NCBI GenBank assembly: GCA_002698705.1 | Contig: NZZM01000029.1 | Coordinates: 1-37,672, forward strand | Reading direction: 5' to 3' | DNA: 37,672 nucleotides | Source of the DNA: Formosa sp. | GTDB taxonomy: Bacteria > Bacteroidota > Bacteroidia > Flavobacteriales > Flavobacteriaceae | In this document: positions 24,820 through 32,238 of the stretch, piece after piece | How positions within the stretch are numbered: position 1 is the stretch's first letter | Layout of the letters: every line of letters begins with the position of its first letter | The notes under the pieces: model-generated | The model's input: only the letters and a program-made list of their open reading frames with translations | The model's database searches: none | What the model was told of the DNA's origin: nothing | Position numbers and translations under genes: made by a program

Positions 24820-25353
24820 ATGGAAATAAAAAAACCTTTTAATTTACAGAAATGGATTGATGATAACAGACATTTATTAAAACCCCCTGTTGGTAATAAA
24901 AATCTATATATCGAGTCAGAGGATTATATTGTAATGATTGTTGCTGGGCCGAACGCTAGAAAAGATTATCATTACAATGAAACAGAAGAGCTTTTTTATC
25001 AGATTGAAGGAGATATCGTTGTAAAAACACAACAAAATGGTAAGCTCGTTGAAGTTCCAATAAGTGCAGGAGAGATGTTTCTTTTACCAGCCAAAATTCC
25101 ACATTCACCAGTAAGATCTGAGGGGTCGATTGGCTTAGTAGTTGAAAGGAAAAGAAAAAAAAATCAAAAAGATGGTTTACTATGGTTTTCAGACACTGCA
25201 AATGAGTTGCTTTATGAAGAATATTTTACGTTAACTAATATAGAGAAAGATTTTATTCCTGTTTTTAAAAGATTTTACTCTAATGAAAAGTTAAGAACTT
25301 GCCCAAAAACAGGTGAAATCATGGAAATTGATAAAAAATTCTATAATCAATAG
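24820..25353 (+). CDS. nbaC: 3-hydroxyanthranilate 3,4-dioxygenase
   Basis: Fe(II) cupin dioxygenase opening 3-hydroxyanthranilate to ACMS. The 177 residues place the iron ligands exactly where the family has them: H51 and E57 in DYHYNETEELFYQIEG and H95 in PAKIPHSPVRSEG. Substrate arginines (R47 in NARKDYH, R99) are present. Unlike the C. metallidurans enzyme, the C-terminal rubredoxin-like site is gone: the first CxxC region reads WFSDTAN, and only C161 (RTCPKTGEI) remains of the second. The gene follows the SDR after 59 bases and precedes ACMSD by 9 bases. Confidence 0.95.
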   Translation: MEIKKPFNLQKWIDDNRHLLKPPVGNKNLYIESEDYIVMIVAGPNARKDYHYNETEELFYQIEGDIVVKTQQNGKLVEVPISAGEMFLLPAKIPHSPVRSEGSIGLVVERKRKKNQKDGLLWFSDTANELLYEEYFTLTNIEKDFIPVFKRFYSNEKLRTCPKTGEIMEIDKKFYNQ

Positions 25354-25362
25354 TATTTCTTC

Positions 25363-26445
25363 GTGAAACGAAAACTTCGTATTAATGGCCACTCACACCT
25401 GCTTCCATATCCTGAGGAGATTCCTAAGTTTATGAAAGATAAAGAAATTTTTTGGGTAGATGATGAGCGTAAACATATGCTGCAAAAAGGATGGAGTCGT
25501 CCTGTTACCCATTCTAGCTTTTTTCTCAATGAAAAGCTAGAATGGATGGATGAAAATAGAATTGACCATGCAGTTGTGCTTAACCTATCTCAACTTTATG
25601 GCAATGGTTTGCAGTTGGAAATAATGAAAAAAGCATTACGCTTCCAAAATGATTTTAATGCTCAGATTCAACAAAATCATGCTTCAAAATTTACATGTGG
25701 ATTTGTAGTTCACCCTGGATTTATACAAGGTGCTTTATGGGAAATTGAACGCTGTGTTGAAGAACTTAGTCTGAATGTATTGTGTTTACCTACCCACTTT
25801 ATGGACAGTGTTGGTCAATGGCGAAGCGTTTTTGATAGTCAAAACGATCCTATTTTTGAACTTGCAAATCACTATAAATTGGCAATAGAAATTCATCCTT
25901 ACGACGGAGATAAAATGATTAAACTCGAGAATACCTCATGGCGTTTTCATCTTATTTGGATGCTGGCACAATGCGGAGATGCATATCACTTTTACACCCT
26001 AAATGGAATGCAAGAACGTTACCCAAACATACGAACTTGTTTTGCTCACGGAGGGCAAATGGCACAAATGAATTTAGGTCGACGTATTCAAGGTTTTGAC
26101 GGGCGTCCTGATTTATTTGAAGGGAAAACTCATCCTAGAAAAGCAGTAGGACACAGTAATATTTACTTCGATACCTTAGTACATGATACTGGTTCTTTTG
26201 ATTTAATGTTAAAACGCCAAGGAAGTGATCAAGTTATAATGGGCTTAGACGACCCATATCCTTTGGGTGAAATGGAAAGCGAAGCACAGTCCTCATATCC
26301 AGGCAAGTTGTTAGACCTTGCTAAAGACCAAAAGCTTATAACGCAAAAGCAATATAATGATATTTGGGAAGACAACGTACTTCGTTGGATATACGGAAAA
26401 GATGAAAAAAAGATAAACGATTTAACTCAAAAGATCATAGGATAA
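25363..26445 (+). CDS. 2-amino-3-carboxymuconate-6-semialdehyde decarboxylase (ACMSD)-like amidohydrolase
   Basis: Metal-dependent amidohydrolase-fold decarboxylase of 360 residues that converts ACMS to 2-aminomuconate semialdehyde. It thereby directs flux away from quinolinate/NAD. Metal ligands are visible: HxH in INGHSHLLP (H10, H12), a His in AIEIHPYDG or in CFAHGGQ, and the Asp in IMGLDDPYPLGE. Substrate-region segments DHAVVLNLSQLYGNG and VLCLPTHFMD are family-like. The start is GTG at 25363; no ATG fits before the HxH. The gene is slightly longer than the about 330-residue Pseudomonas enzyme. Its stop and the next ATG share one base (TAATG). Confidence 0.9.
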   Translation: MKRKLRINGHSHLLPYPEEIPKFMKDKEIFWVDDERKHMLQKGWSRPVTHSSFFLNEKLEWMDENRIDHAVVLNLSQLYGNGLQLEIMKKALRFQNDFNAQIQQNHASKFTCGFVVHPGFIQGALWEIERCVEELSLNVLCLPTHFMDSVGQWRSVFDSQNDPIFELANHYKLAIEIHPYDGDKMIKLENTSWRFHLIWMLAQCGDAYHFYTLNGMQERYPNIRTCFAHGGQMAQMNLGRRIQGFDGRPDLFEGKTHPRKAVGHSNIYFDTLVHDTGSFDLMLKRQGSDQVIMGLDDPYPLGEMESEAQSSYPGKLLDLAKDQKLITQKQYNDIWEDNVLRWIYGKDEKKINDLTQKIIG

Positions 26446-27089
26446 TGCATTTTATTTCTGATGAATTAGATGATTATGTGTTGAACCACTCAGATGAAGA
26501 ACCGCCCCTGCTTAAAGCTTTAACCCGCGAGACATATCAAAAAGTAGTTCAGCCTCGAATGATTAGTGGTCATTTTCAAGGGCGAGTATTAAGTACTATC
26601 TCAAAGTTAATTCGTCCAAAAAAAATTTTGGAACTTGGAACATTTACTGGCTATTCAGCCTTGTGCTTAGCGGAAGGTCTTGATAAAGATGGAGAGCTCC
26701 ATACCGTCGATTACAATGAAGAGTTAGTAAATTTACAAAGGAAATTTTTTGACCGATCTGGTTTTGGTCAACAAATTCATCAATATACTGGTCGGGCTTT
26801 AGAAATTATTCCTATGTTGAATATCAAATTTGATTTGGTATTTATAGATGCCGATAAGCCAAATTATGTCAATTATTTTCATCAAATTATTGACAAACTC
26901 AATTCAAAAGGGGTTCTCTTGTCTGACAATGTTTTATGGAGTGGAAAAGTAATTGAACCAATAGTTGACCAATTAGACATATCAACAAAAACACTTTTGG
27001 AATACAACCAGCTATTAAAAGAAGACTCGCGACTTAATACTATATTGTTACCAATAAGAGATGGTCTAACAATTAGTATAAAAAAATAA
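26445..27089 (+). CDS. SAM-dependent O-methyltransferase (COMT-like, Mg2+ type)
   Basis: A 214-residue class I methyltransferase of the Methyltransf_3 (caffeoyl-CoA/catechol OMT-like) family. Motif I is KKILELGTFTGYSALCLAEGL (about 64-84), followed by LHTVDYNEEL. The metal-binding FDLVFIDADKPNYV and LLSDNVLWSGKV are typical. The substrate is unknown. It begins on the last base of ACMSD, so it is the last gene of the kynurenine cluster, and a hydroxylated aromatic substrate would fit, but this is inference. It ends 2 bases from convergent tatA. Confidence 0.9.
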   Translation: MHFISDELDDYVLNHSDEEPPLLKALTRETYQKVVQPRMISGHFQGRVLSTISKLIRPKKILELGTFTGYSALCLAEGLDKDGELHTVDYNEELVNLQRKFFDRSGFGQQIHQYTGRALEIIPMLNIKFDLVFIDADKPNYVNYFHQIIDKLNSKGVLLSDNVLWSGKVIEPIVDQLDISTKTLLEYNQLLKEDSRLNTILLPIRDGLTISIKK

Positions 27090-27091
27090 TA

Positions 27092-27376
27092 TTATAATTC
27101 ACGGCGAATAGAACCTGCTAAATCAGCCATTTTATCTTTTACTTTGTTTATTTCTTCTGAAACTTCACTAGTGAGATTTGTATCAATTCCTTGATTATCG
27201 ACACTACGTTTAATCTCCCCCTTGATGTCATTTGTAGCATTTTTTAATGTACGCATTCCTTTGCCCATCCCTTTAGCAATGTCGGGTATTTTATCGGCAC
27301 CAAAAATAATAACAATTATAAAAAGTATAAAAACAATTTCAGTAGTACTTATAAAAAGTGGCTGTAGATTAATCAT
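27092..27376 (-). CDS. tatA: Twin-arginine translocase subunit TatA/TatE
   Basis: A 94-residue protein with the TatA layout. A short N-terminal periplasmic segment is followed by one TM helix (about 13-27, IVFILFIIVIIFG). The amphipathic helix starts ADKIPDIAKGMGKGMRTLKNA and the tail is charged. TatA multimers form the pore that exports folded proteins carrying RR signals. TatC is not in the window. A TATCTTTA sequence (27381-27388, minus strand) 4 bases upstream of the ATG resembles the TATCTTTG boxes, so it may have its own start point besides co-transcription with the upstream gene 24 bases away. Confidence 0.93.
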   Translation of the reverse strand: MINLQPLFISTTEIVFILFIIVIIFGADKIPDIAKGMGKGMRTLKNATNDIKGEIKRSVDNQGIDTNLTSEVSEEINKVKDKMADLAGSIRREL

Positions 27377-27400
27377 TCAGTAAAGATAAAAAGTATTTTT

Positions 27401-28198
27401 TTAATTTTCAGAAGAAATATTGATCTTAAATTCAATTAATTTTTCTTCTAAAAATTGAAGAATCTCAACATCACTTCTGTTAGTACAACGGATATGAAAG
27501 TTTTCATCATCAGTGCAGGAATAATAAAACTCTGATTTAAGGTTTTCGGGGAGATCATAGTATTTAAAAAGTTCTGGACCAACAACTTCTTTAATATGGG
27601 TCAAAATAGTTCTAGTTTTTTCTGTTTTAACATCCCGAATCAAACGTTTAGTACGGCCAGTAAAACGGTTTAAGATTTTCCATAAATTAAATTGTGGGGT
27701 AGGAATTCCCCAATATATGAACCTACCAGCATCTGCTTCATCAAGTCTATTTTCAATTTGAGTTTTTCTAAGTCCTGTGTAACCAGGAATTCCTAAATCA
27801 TAAAAATTTAAAGGACGTTCGGAGTTTGAATTGTTTATGTCCGAATTTAAATCACCTGTTAAAATATTTCCTACAGTTACTTCATTTAGTGCAGTTACTG
27901 AATCTTCAAGTTGCACTTTTATTGAATTGTTTTTAATCATTTTAGAGGAAACTATAATTATTTTAGGTATATATTGAACAGATGAAAAATAAAGGGTGTC
28001 AGAAAGTTTTGCTTGAATTTTAAAAACCCCGTTTGTATCGGTCGTAGAATATCGGTATGATGTTCTATTAATAACATGAATTCCCTCCACACTTTCACTT
28101 GCTAAGATGCTTCCAGAAATTTCACGGGTCTGTGCAACTGTTATTGTTGAAAGAAACAAGAAAGTAATAATAAAGGCTTTTTGTGAAAATGGGCTCAA
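27401..28198 (-). CDS. Exported protein with N-terminal carboxypeptidase-D-like (CarboxypepD_reg-like) domain
   Basis: A secreted protein with a signal peptide (FIITFLFLSTITVAQ). A beta-sandwich of the carboxypeptidase regulatory-like type follows, with REISGSILASESVEGIHVINRTS..TDTNGVFKI, as found at the front of many Bacteroidota surface proteins. The remaining about 170 residues are not recognised; there is no TonB barrel. The track starts it at 28300, inside pepE on the other strand and with an improbable Cys-rich leader. I prefer the TTG at 28198 (MSPFSQKAF, 265 residues), which gives a clean signal peptide and sits 21 bases after a promoter-like TAAATTTA. Confidence 0.75.
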   Translation of the reverse strand: MSPFSQKAFIITFLFLSTITVAQTREISGSILASESVEGIHVINRTSYRYSTTDTNGVFKIQAKLSDTLYFSSVQYIPKIIIVSSKMIKNNSIKVQLEDSVTALNEVTVGNILTGDLNSDINNSNSERPLNFYDLGIPGYTGLRKTQIENRLDEADAGRFIYWGIPTPQFNLWKILNRFTGRTKRLIRDVKTEKTRTILTHIKEVVGPELFKYYDLPENLKSEFYYSCTDDENFHIRCTNRSDVEILQFLEEKLIEFKINISSEN

Positions 28199-28219
28199 AG
28201 GGATTCGATTAATTTTGCA

Positions 28220-28247
28220 TAAATTTACAAAACAATTGATATTACAA
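28220..28247 (-). promoter_or_regulatory. Possible promoter for the CarboxypepD-like gene (TTG-N17-TAAATTTA)
   Basis: On the minus strand TTG (28247-28245) and TAAATTTA (28227-28220) are 17 bases apart; a second TTG gives a spacing of 20. This layout supports the TTG start at 28198. It lies in the 63-base divergent gap before pepE. Confidence 0.35.
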
Positions 28248-28261
28248 CAATTTTTTTTAAA

Positions 28262-28969
28262 ATGAAAAAACTCCTCATAGCAAGTACATCCACGCTTCAT
28301 AACAGTGGATATTTAGATTATATGTTGGAGGCTTTGATTGTGTTTTTTAAATCGACTGAAAATATTGTATTTGTAGCATATGCTAGGCCAAGTGGATTAA
28401 CACTAACAGCTTACACAGAAATTGTCCGAAAAGCCTTTAATAAAATCGGGAAGAAAGTCATTGGCCTTCATGAGTTTAAAAACCCTGAAAAAGCGCTTAT
28501 AAAAGCCAAAGGAATCTTTGTTGGAGGCGGCAATAGTTTTGTATTACTCAACGAATTGTACAAACTAAATTTAATGCAAACCCTAAAATCTGTTATTCTA
28601 TCTGGTACACCATACCTTGGCACCAGCGCAGGGGGTAATATTTGTGGGCAAAGCATAGGTACTTCAAATGACATGCCCATTGTGTACCCACCAAGCTTTG
28701 AAGCTTTAGGAATCATTCCGTTTAACATCAACCCGCATTACATAGATCCTAATCCAGAAAGAAAACATATGGGGGAAACAAGAGCCACCCGGATTAAAGA
28801 ATTTCATCATTACAATTCCCAAAGTGTCTTGGGTTTAAGAGAAGGCAGTTATTTAGAAATAAATGGAGATAAAATCCTGTTGAAAGGATCTCTTAAAGCC
28901 TGTGTTTTTAAACAAGGAGTTTTGCGTTATGAAATTGATTCCGGAACAGATTTAAGCAGTTTTAAATGA
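28262..28969 (+). CDS. pepE: Peptidase E (alpha-aspartyl dipeptidase, S51 family)
   Basis: Cytoplasmic serine peptidase that splits dipeptides with N-terminal aspartate. The 235 residues are close to E. coli PepE. The nucleophile elbow GTSAGGN (about 120-126) and the His region INPHYIDPN are present, as is KGIFVGGGNSFVLLNELY, which resembles the class I amidotransferase-like fold. Cyanophycinases share this fold, but length and the PHY motif favour PepE. It is divergent from the CarboxypepD-like gene, and gpmI follows after 61 bases with its own box. Confidence 0.9.
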   Translation: MKKLLIASTSTLHNSGYLDYMLEALIVFFKSTENIVFVAYARPSGLTLTAYTEIVRKAFNKIGKKVIGLHEFKNPEKALIKAKGIFVGGGNSFVLLNELYKLNLMQTLKSVILSGTPYLGTSAGGNICGQSIGTSNDMPIVYPPSFEALGIIPFNINPHYIDPNPERKHMGETRATRIKEFHHYNSQSVLGLREGSYLEINGDKILLKGSLKACVFKQGVLRYEIDSGTDLSSFK

Positions 28970-29004
28970 CATAAAACCTGCTAATAAGAGTGAAGAAATG
29001 TTCT

Positions 29005-29012
29005 TATCTTTG
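29005..29012 (+). promoter_or_regulatory. -7 box (TATCTTTG) for gpmI
   Basis: An exact TATCTTTG, 18 bases before the ATG at 29031. No -33 TTG is apparent. Confidence 0.55.
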
Positions 29013-29030
29013 TAAAAGACCAATCAACTA

Positions 29031-30548
29031 ATGAATAAGAAAGTAATATTAATGATTTTGGACGGATGGGGTACATCTCCCGACCCAAAGGTTTCTGCCG
29101 TTGACCACGCCAAAACTCCTTACATTGACAGTTTATACTCAAAATACCCACACGCCAGTCTGAGAACGGATGGTTTACATGTTGGGCTTCCTGAAGGACA
29201 AATGGGAAACAGCGAGGTTGGGCATATGAATCTTGGCGCTGGCAGAATTGTTTACCAAGATTTGACCAAAATTAATTTAGCTGTTAAAAATAATACATTA
29301 GCCAACGAAGCGGTATTAGTAAATGCAATCGCCTATGCTAAATCCAACAATAAACCAGTACACTTACTTGGTCTTGTAAGCGATGGTGGGGTGCACTCCC
29401 ACATCGATCATTTGTTTGGTCTAATTGATGTGTTAGAAAAAAATAATATCCCGAAAGGGTTTGTTCATGCCTTCACAGATGGCAGAGATGTCGATCCAAA
29501 ATCAGGCTTTGGTTTTATTTCAAGCCTTGAAAGCAGATTAAAAGATTCCACGTTAAAACTTGCCACAGTTACAGGACGTTACTATGCCATGGATCGTGAC
29601 AATCGATGGGAACGCACCAAATTGGCTTATGACGCAGTGGTTCTTGGAATTGGAGAGCAAGTTGCCAATGCAACTACAGCGATTAAAAATTCTTATACGA
29701 ATGGCATCACGGATGAGTTTATAAAGCCCATCATTGTTACAGACCATAATGAAGAACCAATAGCCAAAATCAAAGAAGGGGATGTGGTCTTATTTTTTAA
29801 TTTTAGAACGGATAGAGGTCGTCAATTAACAACCGCCCTAAGTCAGAAAAATTTCCCAAAACACGAGATGATTCCTCTAAAGTTACATTATGTGACCATG
29901 ACCAATTACGACGAAAATTTTAATAATATTGAGGTTGTTTTTAACAAAGAAAACATCGCTAATACCCTTGGTGAGGTATTGGAAGCACATGGTAAAACCC
30001 AACTCCGAATTGCTGAAACAGAAAAATACCCACATGTCACTTTCTTTTTCTCAGGAGGTAGAGAAAAACCATTTAAAGGTGAGCAACGCATTTTGAAAAA
30101 TTCTCCAAAAGTCGCCACTTACGATTTACAGCCAGAAATGAGTGCCTTTGAATTAAAAGATGCTCTGATTCCTGTTTTAAAATCTAAAAAGATTGATTTT
30201 ATTTGTTTAAATTTTGCCAACGGAGATATGGTTGGACATACAGGAATAATGCCAGCTGCTATAAAAGCTTGCGAAGCAGTGGATGCTTGCGTTTCTGAGG
30301 TTGTTGATTGTGCACTTGAGCACAATTATACGACCCTGCTAATCGCAGACCATGGTAACTGTGAAACCATGTTAAATCCTGATGGGAGCCCACATACAGC
30401 ACACACCTCCAACCCTGTTCCTGTTATATTGATTGATGATAATTTAGATGAAATAAATGATGGTGTTTTAGGCGCTTTAGCACCCACTATACTGAGTCTA
30501 ATGGGGATTGAACCACCCTTGGCAATGACCCAAAAATCTATGGTTTAA
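29031..30548 (+). CDS. gpmI: 2,3-bisphosphoglycerate-independent phosphoglycerate mutase
   Basis: Interconverts 3- and 2-phosphoglycerate in glycolysis, with two Mn2+ ions and a phosphoserine intermediate. The 505 residues are the standard length. Metal ligands are visible in MILDGWG (Asp near residue 11), the nucleophilic Ser in EGQMGNSEVGHMNLGAG, and late ligands in NFANGDMVGHTG, LIADHGNCE and PHTAHT. The substrate loop AFTDGRDVDPKSG and TGRYYAMDRDNRWER are intact. It has its own TATCTTTG box and is probably monocistronic, since map has its own box too. Confidence 0.98.
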   Translation: MNKKVILMILDGWGTSPDPKVSAVDHAKTPYIDSLYSKYPHASLRTDGLHVGLPEGQMGNSEVGHMNLGAGRIVYQDLTKINLAVKNNTLANEAVLVNAIAYAKSNNKPVHLLGLVSDGGVHSHIDHLFGLIDVLEKNNIPKGFVHAFTDGRDVDPKSGFGFISSLESRLKDSTLKLATVTGRYYAMDRDNRWERTKLAYDAVVLGIGEQVANATTAIKNSYTNGITDEFIKPIIVTDHNEEPIAKIKEGDVVLFFNFRTDRGRQLTTALSQKNFPKHEMIPLKLHYVTMTNYDENFNNIEVVFNKENIANTLGEVLEAHGKTQLRIAETEKYPHVTFFFSGGREKPFKGEQRILKNSPKVATYDLQPEMSAFELKDALIPVLKSKKIDFICLNFANGDMVGHTGIMPAAIKACEAVDACVSEVVDCALEHNYTTLLIADHGNCETMLNPDGSPHTAHTSNPVPVILIDDNLDEINDGVLGALAPTILSLMGIEPPLAMTQKSMV

Positions 30549-30586
30549 ATGGAAGAAAATTTTAAGCTTAAATAAAGTCTTTTGAG

Positions 30587-30594
30587 TATCTTTG
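30587..30594 (+). promoter_or_regulatory. -7 box (TATCTTTG) for map
   Basis: An exact TATCTTTG ending 9 bases before the ATG at 30604. The track's TTG start at 30592 is made of the last bases of this box, so it is unlikely to be translated. Confidence 0.5.
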
Positions 30595-30603
30595 TATTTC
30601 GAT

Positions 30604-31431
30604 ATGAAAATACTCAATTTAAAGTCTGCTGAAGAGATCGAACGTATTCGTGAGAGTGCTTTAATTGTATCCAAAACTCTGGGCATGCTAGCGGCAGAAG
30701 TAAAGCCAGGAATTAGTACATTAAAACTGGATAAATTGGCAGAAACCTTTATTAAAGACCATGGCGCCACCCCTGGCTTTTTAGGACTTTATGATTTTCC
30801 AAATACGCTCTGTGTTAGTCCAAATACTCAGGTTGTGCATGGCATACCAAATGACAAACCATTGGAGAACGGAGATATTATTTCAATCGACTGTGGAGCC
30901 CTTAAAAATGAATTTTATGGGGACCATGCCTACACCTTTGCAGTAGGCGAAATTACAACTGAAACTCAAAAACTTTTGGACGTTACCAAAGCGTCTCTTT
31001 ACGAAGGGATTAAAGCCTTTAAAAAAAATAACCGGGTTGGAGATGTAGGTTATGCCATTCAAAATTATTGCGAATCTTTTGGTTATGGCGTTGTTAGAGA
31101 ACTTGTGGGGCACGGCTTGGGCCGTGTCATGCACGAAGAACCAGAAATGCCAAATTACGGTAAAAGAGGACGAGGTAAAAAATTCGTTGATGGTATGGTC
31201 GTTGCTATTGAACCAATGATAAACATGGGTACTCACCGAATCAAACACCATAATGATGGATGGACCATAACAACGAAGGATGACCTCCCAAGTGCCCATT
31301 TCGAACACAATGTAGCCTTAGTTAATGGAAAGCCTGAACTGCTATCAACTTTTGCCTACATATATGAAGCACTCGGGATTGAAACCAATGAAGAAGATGA
31401 ATTTAGAAATAAATTAAAATCAACAAACTAA
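30604..31431 (+). CDS. map: Methionine aminopeptidase (type I)
   Basis: Removes the initiator methionine from new proteins. With the ATG at 30604 it has 275 residues. The five metal ligands are visible: Asp in IISIDCGAL, Asp in YGDHAYTFAVG, His in VGHGLGRVMHEEPEMPNYG, Glu in VAIEPMIN, and Glu in SAHFEHNVALV. There is no zinc-finger extension, so it is type Ia. The C-terminus is about 15 residues longer than in E. coli. DUF3050 follows after 7 bases, suggesting an operon map-DUF3050-methyltransferase. Confidence 0.96.
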   Translation: MKILNLKSAEEIERIRESALIVSKTLGMLAAEVKPGISTLKLDKLAETFIKDHGATPGFLGLYDFPNTLCVSPNTQVVHGIPNDKPLENGDIISIDCGALKNEFYGDHAYTFAVGEITTETQKLLDVTKASLYEGIKAFKKNNRVGDVGYAIQNYCESFGYGVVRELVGHGLGRVMHEEPEMPNYGKRGRGKKFVDGMVVAIEPMINMGTHRIKHHNDGWTITTKDDLPSAHFEHNVALVNGKPELLSTFAYIYEALGIETNEEDEFRNKLKSTN

Positions 31432-31438
31432 AAATTCT

Positions 31439-32233
31439 ATGAACTCCATTCGACATATAGAAACTGAATTAAAACCATTAAGAGATCAAATCAATAGACA
31501 CACTATGTATGGCCAATTAAACGCCATCGAAGATGTCAAACTATTTATGCAAAATCATGTCTTTGCAGTTTGGGATTTCATGTCTTTATTGAAAGCACTA
31601 CAGGGTACTCTGACAAATACTACCGTCCCTTGGACGCCAAAAGGAAATGGGTCTGCAGCCCGTTTTATCAATGAAATCGTCACTGATGAAGAAAGTGATG
31701 TCAATGAACACGGTGAGGTGAAAAGCCACTTTGAAATGTATATGGATTCAATGGATCAAATTGGCGCCAATACGGAACAAATCAAAAGTTTTACAAATGC
31801 GATTAAAAAGGGAGTCTCTATTGACACTGCAGCAGAAATGGTTCAAATTCACCCCACCATCAAGACATTCCTAGATTTTACTTTTAACGTTATCAGGGAA
31901 GGAAAACCACATTGTATCGCAGCTGCATTTACCTTTGGCCGCGAAGACGTTATTCCTGATATGTTTTTAGAAATTATTCAGCAATCACAAACAAGCCCTG
32001 ATGATGGGCGTTATAGCAAGTTACTTTATTATTTGAATCGACACATTGAACTCGATGGTGACGAGCACGGCCCAATCTCATTAAAAATGGTTGAGAATTT
32101 ATGTGGCGATGACGATAAAAAATGGACCGAAACGCTTTTGACTGCAAAATCTGCTCTGCAACAGCGTATTGGTCTATGGGGCTTAATAAGTGCAGCTATT
32201 TCAAATAGTAAAAGTACCTCTACCGTCATTTAG
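31439..32233 (+). CDS. DUF3050 protein, heme-oxygenase-like fold candidate
   Basis: A 264-residue, mainly helical soluble protein that I recognise as DUF3050. Helix 1 carries NAIEDVKLFMQNHVFAVWDF (E31, H40) and a later helix SHFEMYMDSM. FTFGREDVIPDMF (E169) is followed by YLNRHIELDGDEHGP (H202, D206, H210). The order E...H, E, then H-x3-D-x3-H resembles the iron ligands of heme-oxygenase-like diiron oxidases (HDOs). No catalytic activity is established for the family as far as I know. It lies between map (7 bases) and a methyltransferase gene (5 bases), on the same strand. Confidence 0.85.
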   Translation: MNSIRHIETELKPLRDQINRHTMYGQLNAIEDVKLFMQNHVFAVWDFMSLLKALQGTLTNTTVPWTPKGNGSAARFINEIVTDEESDVNEHGEVKSHFEMYMDSMDQIGANTEQIKSFTNAIKKGVSIDTAAEMVQIHPTIKTFLDFTFNVIREGKPHCIAAAFTFGREDVIPDMFLEIIQQSQTSPDDGRYSKLLYYLNRHIELDGDEHGPISLKMVENLCGDDDKKWTETLLTAKSALQQRIGLWGLISAAISNSKSTSTVI

Positions 32234-32238
32234 ATATT

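Noticed and set aside
19370-27100. Kynurenine cluster as a recently acquired island
   Set aside because: No integrase, IS, tRNA or flanking repeats, and base composition and start/promoter style are like the neighbours.
30883-31308. 141-residue minus-strand ORF across map
   Set aside because: Opposite strand of a conserved metalloenzyme; no family resemblance.
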